The notes beneath the pieces were generated by a model. It did not search any database and had not been told where the DNA came from. It saw only the letters and a program-made list of their open reading frames with translations. Both the position numbers and the translations under genes were made by a program. 64,000 bases of DNA from REDI01 sp038123735 (GTDB lineage Bacteria; Myxococcota_A; UBA796; GCA-2862545): positions 62,001 to 126,000 of the forward strand of contig JAYPAP010000002.1 of the NCBI GenBank assembly GCA_038123735.1, read 5' to 3'. Positions within the stretch are counted from its first letter, which is position 1; each line of letters begins with the position of its first letter. Shown piece by piece: positions 24,109 to 33,307 of this stretch.

Positions 24109-27100
24109 GTGAAACGCTTCTTTTCTACCGGGATGATGTGGTTGCTCGGCGGCCTCACGACGGCGACCCTCGCTGGACTGATGCTCGGCCTCGCGCAGCC
24201 TGCGCCCCCTTCGCTATCCGCGGGATGGGTAAGTCTCCTCGTGTCTACCGCGACGTGGGGCGCTGCGCTCATGGCCATCGGCGGCGGCATCGGAAGCGTC
24301 ATTCAAGGCCTTCGGGCACTCACCGCTCAAGACCGAGCTACCGACCGGCCGCCTGAGACCGGGGTGTCTCACCTCGAGCTGGGACTGGTCGTCTTGCTCG
24401 CATTTGCAGCGATCGGCCTGCAGCTCACCTTGGTGAAGTGGGTGGTTGAAGATGCGGCCATTTCCTTCGCATACGCCAAGCACTTTGCGGCCGGAGACGG
24501 GTGGGTGACCTATCCGGGGGGCGAGCGGGTCGAAGGCTACAGCAACCCGCTGTGGACCGTGCTCCTCTCCGCCTTCTACGTCTTCGGAATCAGTGGTTTT
24601 ACCAGCAATAAGATCATCGCGGCGGCCTGCGCAGCGGCGACGGTTCCAGCCGTCTGGAGCATCACGCGATTCGCCAGGCCCAAGTACGAAGATCCGACTC
24701 GGCTCATCGCGGTCATCCTGCTCGTCGGCTCAGCGCAATTCACCATCTGGGGCGCAGGCGGCCTCGAGAACAGTCTGCTCAACGTCCTTATCGCACTCGC
24801 CGTCTGGCGTTCGCTCCACGAGACCCAGCGTGGCGGTGCCCCATGGTCGGCCCTTCTATGGCTCGGCGTGACCCTGACCCGTCCCGAGGGTATTCTCTAC
24901 GCCGCCATCGGCGGATTCTGGACGATGCTCGCCCGCCTACGCGGTCGACCCGAGGAGGGTTGGCCCCCATCCATCACCACCTGGTGGCGTCGAATTCGGC
25001 CGACCATCGTGTGGTTAGCCCTCTTCTTTATTCCGTTTTTCCTCTACCAATGGTGGCACTACTGGTATTTCGCATGGGAATTGCCCAACACGTACTATGC
25101 GAAAAAGGCGAATCCAGGCAAGGCCTTCGAGCCCTTCACTTGGACTCGAAAAGGCTGGAAATATCTCCGTGACTGGGCACATCATCTGGGTCACGTCTAT
25201 CTGTGGCCCGTGTATCTGGCCGGCAGCGTAGGAACCCGAGGTTGGCGTGCCTGGACATGCGTGGCCGGCGCGGTCGTCGTCGGCTTTTTCCTCCTCGATC
25301 CTGTTGAACTCGGATTTCACGACCTTCTATACACCCGAACCTGGTGGATCCATGCACGGGTGATCACCCTGAGCATCGCGCTCACGGTGCCCGCCCTGCT
25401 CGCGATCGGCCGTCGGGGCTGGCAGGTGGTGGGCATGTGCCAATCGCTGGCATTTGCGGCCCTATTCTTCGCAGTCTACGCCGGTGGCGACTGGATGAAT
25501 GGATTCCGCTGGATGGCTACATTTGCCGCCCCAGGCGCCATCTTATTGGCACTAGGCATTACCGAGATCGCCTCCGTGTTCCAGCCCCTCGACCGGGATC
25601 GCCCGCTTCTCACCGCCATACTCGGCCTGGGGGCCGCCGGTCTGGTCACTCTGGCGAGCGCAGTGGCATTCTGGCAGGTTTACCTCCCTCATTCGTACCG
25701 GCTCGGGTTGGTAGAAGACTTAGGTATTCGCCAGATCACACCATGGGTATTGCTGGGTGGAATCGTGCTCATCCTGCTCGGGATCGTCCTTGGATTGATC
25801 GGACAGCCCCGTCGTTCCCATGAACATCGCTGGGGCTCAGCGGTCTGGACCATCTCATTCGTCTTGGTCGTTATCGCCGTTGTTCCAAACATCACCCGTC
25901 TCGACCGCTTCATCGCCCGCCCGACCACCTCCCCATGGAGTGTCAAACGCAGGGTCGACTACATGAATCAGGTGCAGCGCAAGCTGCATTTGCTCCATCG
26001 GCCGACCACCATGGACGTGGACATGGGCGCCAATATGTACTGGTCTGACGATAAGATCGTGGACATCGCTGGCCTCGTGGATGTGTCGATGGGGCACCAC
26101 TGGTTCGACCGCCCCTTCGTTCAGGCCTACATCTTTGACCTGAAAAAGCCCGATTTTGCCCATGTCCATGGTGGATGGGCCTCGACGAGTAAGCTCACCA
26201 CCTATCCGGACTGGGAAGAGCACTATCTAGAGATCCCGCCATACCCACAAGGTCGAACCACCCACCCAGGTAACCATATTCGAAAGTCTCTTCTGCTCGG
26301 CCAACCTGGGGACGTTGCCGACCCGCGCCGCACCGAGTTCTCCGGTGAGTTTCGGCTCGAGTTCTTGAACGTGGCCGGCGATCGCTCATCGCCTGGCCGC
26401 CGGATGTACGTTGAGGTGGGTATGTCCGCCCTTCGTGCGTTCTCCAAAGGTGAAAATGCCAGGATCATCCTGTTCCTTTCCGATGATGCCGGCGAGGTCG
26501 TCCAGTCCTGGGAAGTGCCACCGGGCTTTGACTACTATAAGCCCGAGTCTTGGTCTGCCGATGAGGTGGTGGTCTCCCGCGTGAGTCTCCCGATCGCTGA
26601 AGACACGCCTTTGTCCACGTATCACCTTGGTATCGCGCTGGTCCGTGACCCTCAGGGGACCCTCATTCCCGCCTCCCAAGGCCCGAGCCAACCGCACTGG
26701 CTCACCGGCGAAGCACGCTTTGATAACGCCGTCACCATCGTCTCCGCAGACGCCCTCGACACCTTCGCCACCGGCCTGGTCGACGATGCCGCAGCAGCCG
26801 CCGAGGCAGGCCAGTGTGACTCAGCCATAAAGCTCTGGGAGAGCGCACTTCGCGTCACCACATGGACCGACGTCCTCACCCCGCGTCGCCACCCGATGCA
26901 CCAGACCATCGCCGCATGCTGGGCCCGAGATGCCATCACCCACGCGGACGTCTCCGAACAGGTCGCTTCGTTCCAGCGCGCCCTCGAATACGATCATCGT
27001 ACGCCGACCGAGCGACAGGCTCGCGAGAACCTAGCGGCCACCCTCGTGGCGCAAGGACTGGAATATCGCGACCAAAAACGCTGGGCAGACGCCCATCACG

Positions 27101-27213
27101 TCTTCGAGCAGGCCTTGGCGATCCGGCCATCGCTCTCCTGGGCTCGCCGCTGGGCCCTCGAAGCGCAAGACTGCCATTTAGGCATTCGGAAAGATGAGCA
27201 TCAATGTATGTGA
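24109..27213 (+). CDS. GT-C type membrane glycosyltransferase with large C-terminal domain (paralogue 1)
   Basis: A 1034-residue protein with about 13 membrane helices in residues 10-600 and a soluble C-terminal third. The acidic motif after an early helix, VEDAAISFAYAKHF near residue 115 followed by GERVEGYSNPLWTVLL, is the pattern of GT-C glycosyltransferases that use lipid-linked sugars, in which the Glu-Asp pair is thought to be catalytic. GGDWMNGFRWM near residue 459 is a second conserved block. The soluble part begins with MDVDMGANMYW near residue 634 and IVDIAGLVDVSMGHH, and ends with TPR-like helices after residue 900. The GTG at 24109 follows the previous stop by nine bases. The next gene is a paralogue. 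The sugar and acceptor are unknown. Confidence 0.85.
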   Translation: MKRFFSTGMMWLLGGLTTATLAGLMLGLAQPAPPSLSAGWVSLLVSTATWGAALMAIGGGIGSVIQGLRALTAQDRATDRPPETGVSHLELGLVVLLAFAAIGLQLTLVKWVVEDAAISFAYAKHFAAGDGWVTYPGGERVEGYSNPLWTVLLSAFYVFGISGFTSNKIIAAACAAATVPAVWSITRFARPKYEDPTRLIAVILLVGSAQFTIWGAGGLENSLLNVLIALAVWRSLHETQRGGAPWSALLWLGVTLTRPEGILYAAIGGFWTMLARLRGRPEEGWPPSITTWWRRIRPTIVWLALFFIPFFLYQWWHYWYFAWELPNTYYAKKANPGKAFEPFTWTRKGWKYLRDWAHHLGHVYLWPVYLAGSVGTRGWRAWTCVAGAVVVGFFLLDPVELGFHDLLYTRTWWIHARVITLSIALTVPALLAIGRRGWQVVGMCQSLAFAALFFAVYAGGDWMNGFRWMATFAAPGAILLALGITEIASVFQPLDRDRPLLTAILGLGAAGLVTLASAVAFWQVYLPHSYRLGLVEDLGIRQITPWVLLGGIVLILLGIVLGLIGQPRRSHEHRWGSAVWTISFVLVVIAVVPNITRLDRFIARPTTSPWSVKRRVDYMNQVQRKLHLLHRPTTMDVDMGANMYWSDDKIVDIAGLVDVSMGHHWFDRPFVQAYIFDLKKPDFAHVHGGWASTSKLTTYPDWEEHYLEIPPYPQGRTTHPGNHIRKSLLLGQPGDVADPRRTEFSGEFRLEFLNVAGDRSSPGRRMYVEVGMSALRAFSKGENARIILFLSDDAGEVVQSWEVPPGFDYYKPESWSADEVVVSRVSLPIAEDTPLSTYHLGIALVRDPQGTLIPASQGPSQPHWLTGEARFDNAVTIVSADALDTFATGLVDDAAAAAEAGQCDSAIKLWESALRVTTWTDVLTPRRHPMHQTIAACWARDAITHADVSEQVASFQRALEYDHRTPTERQARENLAATLVAQGLEYRDQKRWADAHHVFEQALAIRPSLSWARRWALEAQDCHLGIRKDEHQCM

Positions 27214-27243
27214 TACTCCCGCGACACCGAGGAGCATAGCCAC

Positions 27244-30021
27244 GTGATCGCCAGGATTGCACAACCGATCCTCTCCCATTGGGATGGAGCCACCGATCTA
27301 GAACGACGAGAGCTCACCGTCGTCGCCATCGCCGCGATCCTCTTTCTCATTCACCTGGCCTGGTACAGCCACTGGTTCATCGAAGATGCGGCCATCTCGT
27401 TCGCTTATGCCCGAAACTTCGCCAATGGCGAGGGATTCGCCTCCTATTCAGGCGGGGAGATCGTCGAAGGATTCTCCAACCCCACCTGGACGCTGCTCCT
27501 CGCAGCCCTGGATTGGCTGGGGGTCACCCCCTGGGTCGGCTCCAAGCTGGCAGCGGCGGTCATCGGCATCATCGGCCTGCCCTTCGCATGGCGCTGGGCT
27601 CGCGCGATTATCGGACCACGAAACGACCTGGCTGCAACCTGGGTGCCGGTCCTCCTCGCCATCTCCCCCCAATACGTCGCCTGGGCCGCAAGCGGTCTTG
27701 AAAACTGCATCATTACCACCTGCATGGCCGGCGGAGGTGCGCTTCTTCTCCGCGAACTCGCCAATCCGAACCGCGTGCCGTGGTCGGCGCTATGTTGGGG
27801 TATCCTATCCATCAGTCGCCCGGAAGCCCCGGTATACGCCGCAATCGCCGGCATAGTTGGACTCGGGAGCGCCCTGATCACCCACGGTCTCGGCCCTACA
27901 CTCCACTGGGCATGGCGCTGGGGCATCCTGTGCGCTGCACCGTTTTTTTCGTGGCATCTCTACGCCTATTGGACGTTCGCCTGGGAGGCGCCGAACACCT
28001 ACTTCGCCAAGCTCCATGACGATGTGCGATTCCAGCCATGGTATTGGTCAGGGAATAAGGCACGATCATGGGGGTATATCAGGCGATACGCCCAGGGGTA
28101 TGGGCACGGATATCTGCTGTGGCTGTATGCGCTGGGGCAGAGTGGATTTTCAGGCCTTCGCGGCAAGGTGGCAGGCGTCGGCACCATCGGCATGTACGTG
28201 CTGCTCTTACCTGGCATCGTGTGGCTCTGGGCCGTGTGGGGAGAAGCCCCTCTCGAAGGGTTACTCGCGGTATTCGCCAAGGACGGAGACCTCCCTCTGT
28301 GGCCCTTCGCCAAGGACCCCACGTGGTTGCAGACCACCCGGATCTTGACCCTCCTCGCCATTGGGATCGTAGGTCCAGCCATCGGCTGGGGCCGCCCGGG
28401 AGCGGTGGGGCGTACCCTCGCGTGGTGGCTCACCGCTTTCGCGATCTTCTTCGCAATTTATGCAGGTGGCGACTGGATGAAGGGGATGCGTTGGTTCAAC
28501 ATGTGCTGCGTCCCACTCACCATTCTATTGGTCGACGCCGTCGTCCAAGGTCTGGATGCTCTCCACGAGCGCGGCTGGGATGGCTGGCAGCCTTATGTGG
28601 TCGGCACCTTGCCTTTAAGCATTGTTTCTGGCCTCATGCTCTTTCAGACCGTCGAGGTGATCCGCGCCCCAGACACGAGCCCCTACGATGTGAGGCGCCG
28701 CGTTCTCTACGGCCAAGAGCTTATGGCGCGTCTCGACGTAGAACGACCGGTATTCTTGGACGTGGACATGGGGGCCCATCAATGGTTTGCAGGCCCGGAA
28801 AGCCCCATTGTAGACGTCGCGGGGTTGATCGACGTCCCGATGGGTCACCACAAATGGCAACGCCCCTTCGTCGAGGAATATGTGTTCGACGAGCGCCGCC
28901 CGCATGTGCTCCACCTCCATGGCGGATGGGCCCGCCGAACCCGGATCACCGGGAGCAAGCGATTCTCAGATGAATACCTGAAAGTCGCTGACTTTCCCGC
29001 ATCTCGTCGCGTCATGCATGTGGGCAATCACGTGCGCCGGGACCTCGTATTCGTGCCGAAGTTCGTGCCAAATGCCGACAGACGTGTGGCGTTTGAGGGA
29101 GGGTTTGGCCTCTTCCACTGGGACATTCCCTCACCCGAGATCACCCCAGGAGAGGTCCTCACCATGGAAGTGTGGTGGGAGCACCTGAGCAGCGCCCCGC
29201 GGCATGTGAGACCGATCGTATTTCTCTCCTCGAAAGAGCGGGGAGTCATATGGTCAAAGGAGCTGCCTCCTGCCTACGATTGGCGACAACCCGCCGATTG
29301 GGACACCGATGAATTGACGCGCGGCGTGCACCGTCTGACCCTTCCAGACGGCCTTCCTACCGGCACCTTTGACCTAGGACTCGTCGTCACCACCGCTCGG
29401 GGGGTGCGCATGCCCGTCGGATTGCCCACGCAAGCCACGCCGCGATTCTTGAAGGGAGAAGTTCGATGGCCGCAAGCCGTCACCGTGCGCGAGCCCCAGG
29501 TCCAGCGCGCCGACAACGAAGCCCTCGCCGCGTCCATCCTCGCTTCGGATGGCACGTGCACATCCAAGGCCGAGACCTACGAGCGCCTTCGCAAGCGCAT
29601 TTCTCGCCTTTGTGCCTGGTGGGGCGCGCAGCGACCCCGACTCCGAGACGCCATCGGTCTGTGCTGGGCGCAGATGCTCCACGACGAGAGCACGAGCGGC
29701 CCACCCGATGCCGCGAGCGAGCGGTATGAACGCTTGGGAGAACTCGGCAACCAAGCCCGTTGGTGGGCCCATCTACACCCCGAGGTACGCCAAGTCACCG
29801 TGGAGGTCGCACAACGGCTTCGCGACAGATCCCGGCGTGCCGAGGCAACAAGTAATATCGAACTTGCCTATCAGCTTGGGCGGGTCGCCATGGAGCTTCA
29901 CCCGCAAGACCCTTGGGCGCGCCGGCGGCAAGAACGCCTGCGAGATAGTCGACATAACATCGATAAGACACCGTCTTTGTCGGACCGACTCTATGACGCT
30001 TTGGGATGGGACCGCCCATGA
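27244..30021 (+). CDS. GT-C type membrane glycosyltransferase (paralogue 2)
   Basis: A 925-residue paralogue of the preceding protein with the same layout. Shared blocks are IEDAAISFAYARNF near residue 46 followed by GEIVEGFSNPTWTLLL, GGDWMKGMRWFN near residue 407, FLDVDMGAHQWF near 505 and IVDVAGLIDVPMGHH. It lacks the N-terminal 65-residue extension of paralogue 1 that holds extra membrane helices. The GTG at 27244 has GAGGAG upstream. The pair probably arose by tandem duplication and may attach successive sugars, or the two could form a heterodimer; neither is shown. The stop overlaps the next ATG (ATGA), indicating coupling to the cytochrome gene. Confidence 0.85.
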   Translation: MIARIAQPILSHWDGATDLERRELTVVAIAAILFLIHLAWYSHWFIEDAAISFAYARNFANGEGFASYSGGEIVEGFSNPTWTLLLAALDWLGVTPWVGSKLAAAVIGIIGLPFAWRWARAIIGPRNDLAATWVPVLLAISPQYVAWAASGLENCIITTCMAGGGALLLRELANPNRVPWSALCWGILSISRPEAPVYAAIAGIVGLGSALITHGLGPTLHWAWRWGILCAAPFFSWHLYAYWTFAWEAPNTYFAKLHDDVRFQPWYWSGNKARSWGYIRRYAQGYGHGYLLWLYALGQSGFSGLRGKVAGVGTIGMYVLLLPGIVWLWAVWGEAPLEGLLAVFAKDGDLPLWPFAKDPTWLQTTRILTLLAIGIVGPAIGWGRPGAVGRTLAWWLTAFAIFFAIYAGGDWMKGMRWFNMCCVPLTILLVDAVVQGLDALHERGWDGWQPYVVGTLPLSIVSGLMLFQTVEVIRAPDTSPYDVRRRVLYGQELMARLDVERPVFLDVDMGAHQWFAGPESPIVDVAGLIDVPMGHHKWQRPFVEEYVFDERRPHVLHLHGGWARRTRITGSKRFSDEYLKVADFPASRRVMHVGNHVRRDLVFVPKFVPNADRRVAFEGGFGLFHWDIPSPEITPGEVLTMEVWWEHLSSAPRHVRPIVFLSSKERGVIWSKELPPAYDWRQPADWDTDELTRGVHRLTLPDGLPTGTFDLGLVVTTARGVRMPVGLPTQATPRFLKGEVRWPQAVTVREPQVQRADNEALAASILASDGTCTSKAETYERLRKRISRLCAWWGAQRPRLRDAIGLCWAQMLHDESTSGPPDAASERYERLGELGNQARWWAHLHPEVRQVTVEVAQRLRDRSRRAEATSNIELAYQLGRVAMELHPQDPWARRRQERLRDSRHNIDKTPSLSDRLYDALGWDRP

Positions 30022-31484
30022 CGCGACCACGCACGAAAGCCGGATTTAAGCCGATAATACTGTGGTTATGCACCGTGGTTCTATGCCTCGCGGCTACCGG
30101 CGCTACGCCCTCAACGTGGACCCAAGGAACCCCCGCTGCAAATACCGGTAATGTCCTTGCCGGCCTCCCAGAGCAGGTTGAGATCGCCCTCCCTCCTGCG
30201 CTCGAACCCCTCGTCCAAGGCCCGACCTTTCTCGTCTACTTTTCCCCCGGATGCCCCCATTGCCGCGATGCACAGGCAGAGCTCAACGATGTTTCGCGGC
30301 GCCTCCCAACTAACGCTCAGGTGATCGGGATCGCATCTGGGCGAAACACCGGCGTACAAGTTGATAAATTCCGATCGGAGTTCCAGGTTCCGTACCCCAT
30401 CGTGATCGATACCGATGGACAGGCCGCCGCAGCCATGCGCGCCCGATCCACGCCGTCGGTCCTCTACGTGGAGAGAAAGGGCAAACGGATCCTTGCCAAG
30501 GATGCCTGGTACCCCTTCCGCAGGGGCACGGGAACGCTCTTGGTCATGCGGGCCAAAAACCAAGCGTTCGCCGGTTTTGACCCTGGAAAATACCATGGCA
30601 ACAATACCTGTGGCGCCTGCCATACCCAGGAGGTGTCCTCGTGGATGCTATCCCTCCATAGCGTGGCTTGGGACACCCTCATTGAGCATAATGCGACCGA
30701 CCGACCGGAGTGCGTCACCTGCCATGTGACCGGAGGCGGTGCGCCATCGGGATGGCAGGCGAATGACGCGTCCACAGGCCACCTCGTCCATGTCGGCTGC
30801 GAGTCCTGCCACGGTCCAGGCGGCCCACATGATGGGGCCCGCACCGACCCACGTTCCACGTGCAACACCTGCCATGACCCGAAACACAGCATCGCATTCT
30901 CGGTCGAGAAGGGAATCCCCCATATCGACCACTTCGTGAGCGCAGCGCTCTCGGAAGATGAATTTGTCGATCGGCTACGGAAGTTACATACCGGACAACG
31001 AGAGAAACCGCTTCTCGCCTTCAATGAAGCCCCACATGTCGGCTCGGAGTCCTGCAAGAGCTGCCATTCGGAGGCCTACGCGTGGTGGAAAACGAGCGAT
31101 CATGCCACCGCAATGCAGTCGCTGTCGTCCGCGCATGCAGCGAGCACCATGGCTACCCCGAGCAATGACCCCACATGCGTACGCTGCCATGCATCACCGA
31201 CCATGCATGGCCGCGAACCTAGAGATGCGCTGGCGGATTATCGAACCCAGGAGGGGGTTGGATGCGAATCGTGCCACGGGCCTGGGGGCGAACATGTCAA
31301 AGCCGGCGGTGGTAAGGACAATATCGAGGGTTTAGGTGAGGACTGCCCTGTCTGCGTCCTCGAGTCGCTCTGCACGTCCTGTCATACCCAAAAGTGGGAC
31401 CCGGGATGGGTGCTCGACCAACGCCTCCAGGCCATCCAGCATGGCCCAACGACGCATCCTGGGACCACGAAGCCTCACCCGTAG
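30018..31484 (+). CDS. exported thioredoxin-domain / octahaem cytochrome c fusion
   Basis: A 488-residue exported protein. A signal or anchor helix (ILWLCTVVLCLAATGATP) is followed by a thioredoxin-like domain of about 140 residues with the redox pair CPHC in VYFSPGCPHCRDAQAEL and the cis-Pro turn RSTPSVLYV. The remaining 300 residues hold eight CxxCH haem-binding motifs (CGACH, CVTCH, CESCH, CNTCH, CKSCH, CVRCH, CESCH, CTSCH) with several GPGG loops, as in multihaem cytochrome c554-like proteins. A further CPVC lacks the His. It would act in the periplasm in electron transfer or disulfide chemistry. The ATG at 30018 overlaps the previous stop; an ATG 12 bases upstream is also possible. Haem attachment requires a cytochrome c maturation system elsewhere. 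Confidence 0.88.
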   Translation: MTRPRTKAGFKPIILWLCTVVLCLAATGATPSTWTQGTPAANTGNVLAGLPEQVEIALPPALEPLVQGPTFLVYFSPGCPHCRDAQAELNDVSRRLPTNAQVIGIASGRNTGVQVDKFRSEFQVPYPIVIDTDGQAAAAMRARSTPSVLYVERKGKRILAKDAWYPFRRGTGTLLVMRAKNQAFAGFDPGKYHGNNTCGACHTQEVSSWMLSLHSVAWDTLIEHNATDRPECVTCHVTGGGAPSGWQANDASTGHLVHVGCESCHGPGGPHDGARTDPRSTCNTCHDPKHSIAFSVEKGIPHIDHFVSAALSEDEFVDRLRKLHTGQREKPLLAFNEAPHVGSESCKSCHSEAYAWWKTSDHATAMQSLSSAHAASTMATPSNDPTCVRCHASPTMHGREPRDALADYRTQEGVGCESCHGPGGEHVKAGGGKDNIEGLGEDCPVCVLESLCTSCHTQKWDPGWVLDQRLQAIQHGPTTHPGTTKPHP

Positions 31485-31553
31485 GCGCTGATTCACCAGC
31501 CAACCAGCATAATACACGCCCGCTTAAATGCCATGCTTCATCCTACCCTTTAC

Positions 31554-31566
31554 GGGGCTTCGCCCC
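31554..31566 (+). terminator. short GC hairpin after the octahaem gene, weak terminator candidate
   Basis: GGGGC and GCCCC flank a TTC loop, followed by TGGAGATTTTC. The stem is only five pairs and the T-run is short and displaced, so this is a weak call. It sits between the cytochrome operon and the separately promoted VWA lipoprotein gene. Confidence 0.3.
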
Positions 31567-31680
31567 TGGAGATTTTCGGCACTCACCACCCTTAGTGGGA
31601 CATGGGTGCCCCGATCCCGGCAAAAATGTCGCAGTGCTATCTTACCCTACGTGCCGAACTTCAGAATCCTTGACATCCGC

Positions 31681-31697
31681 TTGGCATGTATCTTGCT
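31681..31697 (+). promoter_or_regulatory. sigma-54 (RpoN) type promoter for the VWA lipoprotein gene
   Basis: TTGGCATGTATCTTGCT matches the -24/-12 consensus TTGGCACG-N4-TTGCT with one mismatch (T for C). The GG and GC doublets are ten bases apart as required. Transcription would start near 31708, placing GGAGG (31715-31719) and the ATG at 31724 in a short leader. A TTGACA at 31670-31675 could be a sigma-70 -35 box, but no good -10 follows it. Confidence 0.55.
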
Positions 31698-31723
31698 ACA
31701 AGGCGAGCGTTCCTGGAGGTCCA

Positions 31724-33307
31724 ATGCGTTTGTCTCACGCACCATGGTTTACCGTCGTCACCGTCTCCACACTCACGCTCGGTGCATGCTCCGAAAATGG
31801 CTTCAACAGCACCTTTGAGCCACCCGCCGATCGTCCCATCATCGAGTTCTTCCCACCCGAAGGCGTCGTATTTGGCGAAGCTGCTGATGGCGAAGAGATC
31901 ATCAAAGAATTCGAACTCCGTAACGTGGGCACCGCTGCCCTCGATGTGACCGATCTCGCGATCCGTTCCGACAATCCATCCTACCGAGTACTGGACACAT
32001 CAGCGTTCTCTCTTCTTCCCGAAGAGTCCACCACGGTTCAAGTCGCCTTTATTCCCAAGCAGGCGAATGAGGTCTGGGGTGCTGTGGACGTGTCGAGCAA
32101 CGATTCCGTCACCGGAACCCTCGCGGTGCCTCTCCTCGGCACTGGCCTTGTTCCTGAACTTGAGATCAACCCTTGGACCCACAACTTCGGCAACCCCACC
32201 ATTGGTTGCGTCGAGTCCAAGATGGTCACCCTCGCAAACATCGGCACCGAAGACCTGATCATCACGGACTTCGACTTCTCCGCCGATCAGACCCTGTCCA
32301 TCTCTGGCTCTCCGGGCCTTCCTCTCACCCTCACCCCTGGCGACTCCACCGACGTGGAGATCAGCTTCGCTCCTGAGGCCGAGGTGAAGAACTCGTCCAC
32401 GATCACCGTGTGGTCCAACGACCCTCGCGGCGCACTTGACGCGGATCAAATCGGCGAAGGTGCATACGGTGACCCCCTGAGCGATGCCTTCGAGATGCCT
32501 GAAGCACCCCCTGTCGATATCCTGTTCGCGGTCGACCAATCGGGCTCCATGTACGAAGACGCTGGGCGTCTCGCGCAGAACTTCGGCAAGTTCATCGACC
32601 AGGTTGATGCAGTGACCACCGACTGGCAAGTCGGCGTTGTAACCAAGAACAACGGCTGCTTGAACTACGGCCCGATGAACCGATACACCTCGGACTACAA
32701 GAATAAGTTCCGCAGCGCAGTCACCATGAGCGACTCCAACCAGTCCGGCGGCGGCGGTCTCACCGAGGCCCTTCTCAGCCTGGCTAAGCTGGCCATGGAG
32801 AAGAGCTACGGTGGATGTAACGATGGCTTCCTCCGCGACGATGCTGCAACACACCTCATCCTCGTCTCCGATGAGAAGGAGCAGTCGAGCGCGAGCTGGA
32901 GCACCCTCGTCGAGCAACTCAAGAACCTCCACCCCACCAATCGCGAGCTCGTGACCATTTCAGCGGTCGCTGGCGACTACCCAGGTGGCTGCCGCAGCTC
33001 AGACGGTGAGTGGAACGAAGAGGGCAAAGGATACTACCAAGCCGTACAAGCAACCGGCGGCGAGTTCCTCTCCATCTGCGATACCGACTGGGCATCCAAG
33101 GCCGATAAGCTGGCTGAAGCAAGCTTGAAGGACCTCGCTCGGTTCACTCTCACCGGAGCGCCCGCTGAGGAAACCCTCGAAGTCTACGTAGATGGCAAGC
33201 TCTGGACCTCTGGCTACCACGCCGAGGGCGACGAGCTGGTCTTCGACCGAATCCCACCCGAAGGTGCTGACATCCAAGTTTCGTACAACGAACTCGGCTG
33301 TCAGTAA
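31724..33307 (+). CDS. lipoprotein with choice-of-anchor-D and von Willebrand A domains (paralogue 1)
   Basis: A 527-residue surface or periplasmic lipoprotein. The ATG at 31724 has GGAGG; the signal ends in the lipobox LTLGAC. Residues 35-250 are two ASPM/SPD-2/Hydin-like (choice-of-anchor D) beta-sandwiches, recognisable by EFELRNVGTAALDVTDL and MVTLANIGTEDLIITDF. A von Willebrand A domain follows with a complete MIDAS motif, DILFAVDQSGSMYED (DxSGS), and a later LILVSDEKEQSS. The last 60 residues are another beta domain (LEVYVDGKLWTSGY). VWA/MIDAS proteins usually mediate metal-dependent adhesion. A paralogue lies inverted at 42757-44423. It overlaps the convergent threonine aldolase stop by seven bases. 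Confidence 0.88.
   Translation: MRLSHAPWFTVVTVSTLTLGACSENGFNSTFEPPADRPIIEFFPPEGVVFGEAADGEEIIKEFELRNVGTAALDVTDLAIRSDNPSYRVLDTSAFSLLPEESTTVQVAFIPKQANEVWGAVDVSSNDSVTGTLAVPLLGTGLVPELEINPWTHNFGNPTIGCVESKMVTLANIGTEDLIITDFDFSADQTLSISGSPGLPLTLTPGDSTDVEISFAPEAEVKNSSTITVWSNDPRGALDADQIGEGAYGDPLSDAFEMPEAPPVDILFAVDQSGSMYEDAGRLAQNFGKFIDQVDAVTTDWQVGVVTKNNGCLNYGPMNRYTSDYKNKFRSAVTMSDSNQSGGGGLTEALLSLAKLAMEKSYGGCNDGFLRDDAATHLILVSDEKEQSSASWSTLVEQLKNLHPTNRELVTISAVAGDYPGGCRSSDGEWNEEGKGYYQAVQATGGEFLSICDTDWASKADKLAEASLKDLARFTLTGAPAEETLEVYVDGKLWTSGYHAEGDELVFDRIPPEGADIQVSYNELGCQ

Noticed and set aside
32000..32932. 310-codon open frame antisense to the VWA lipoprotein
   Set aside because: It is a shadow of a gene with a signal peptide, ribosome binding site and recognised domains on the other strand.
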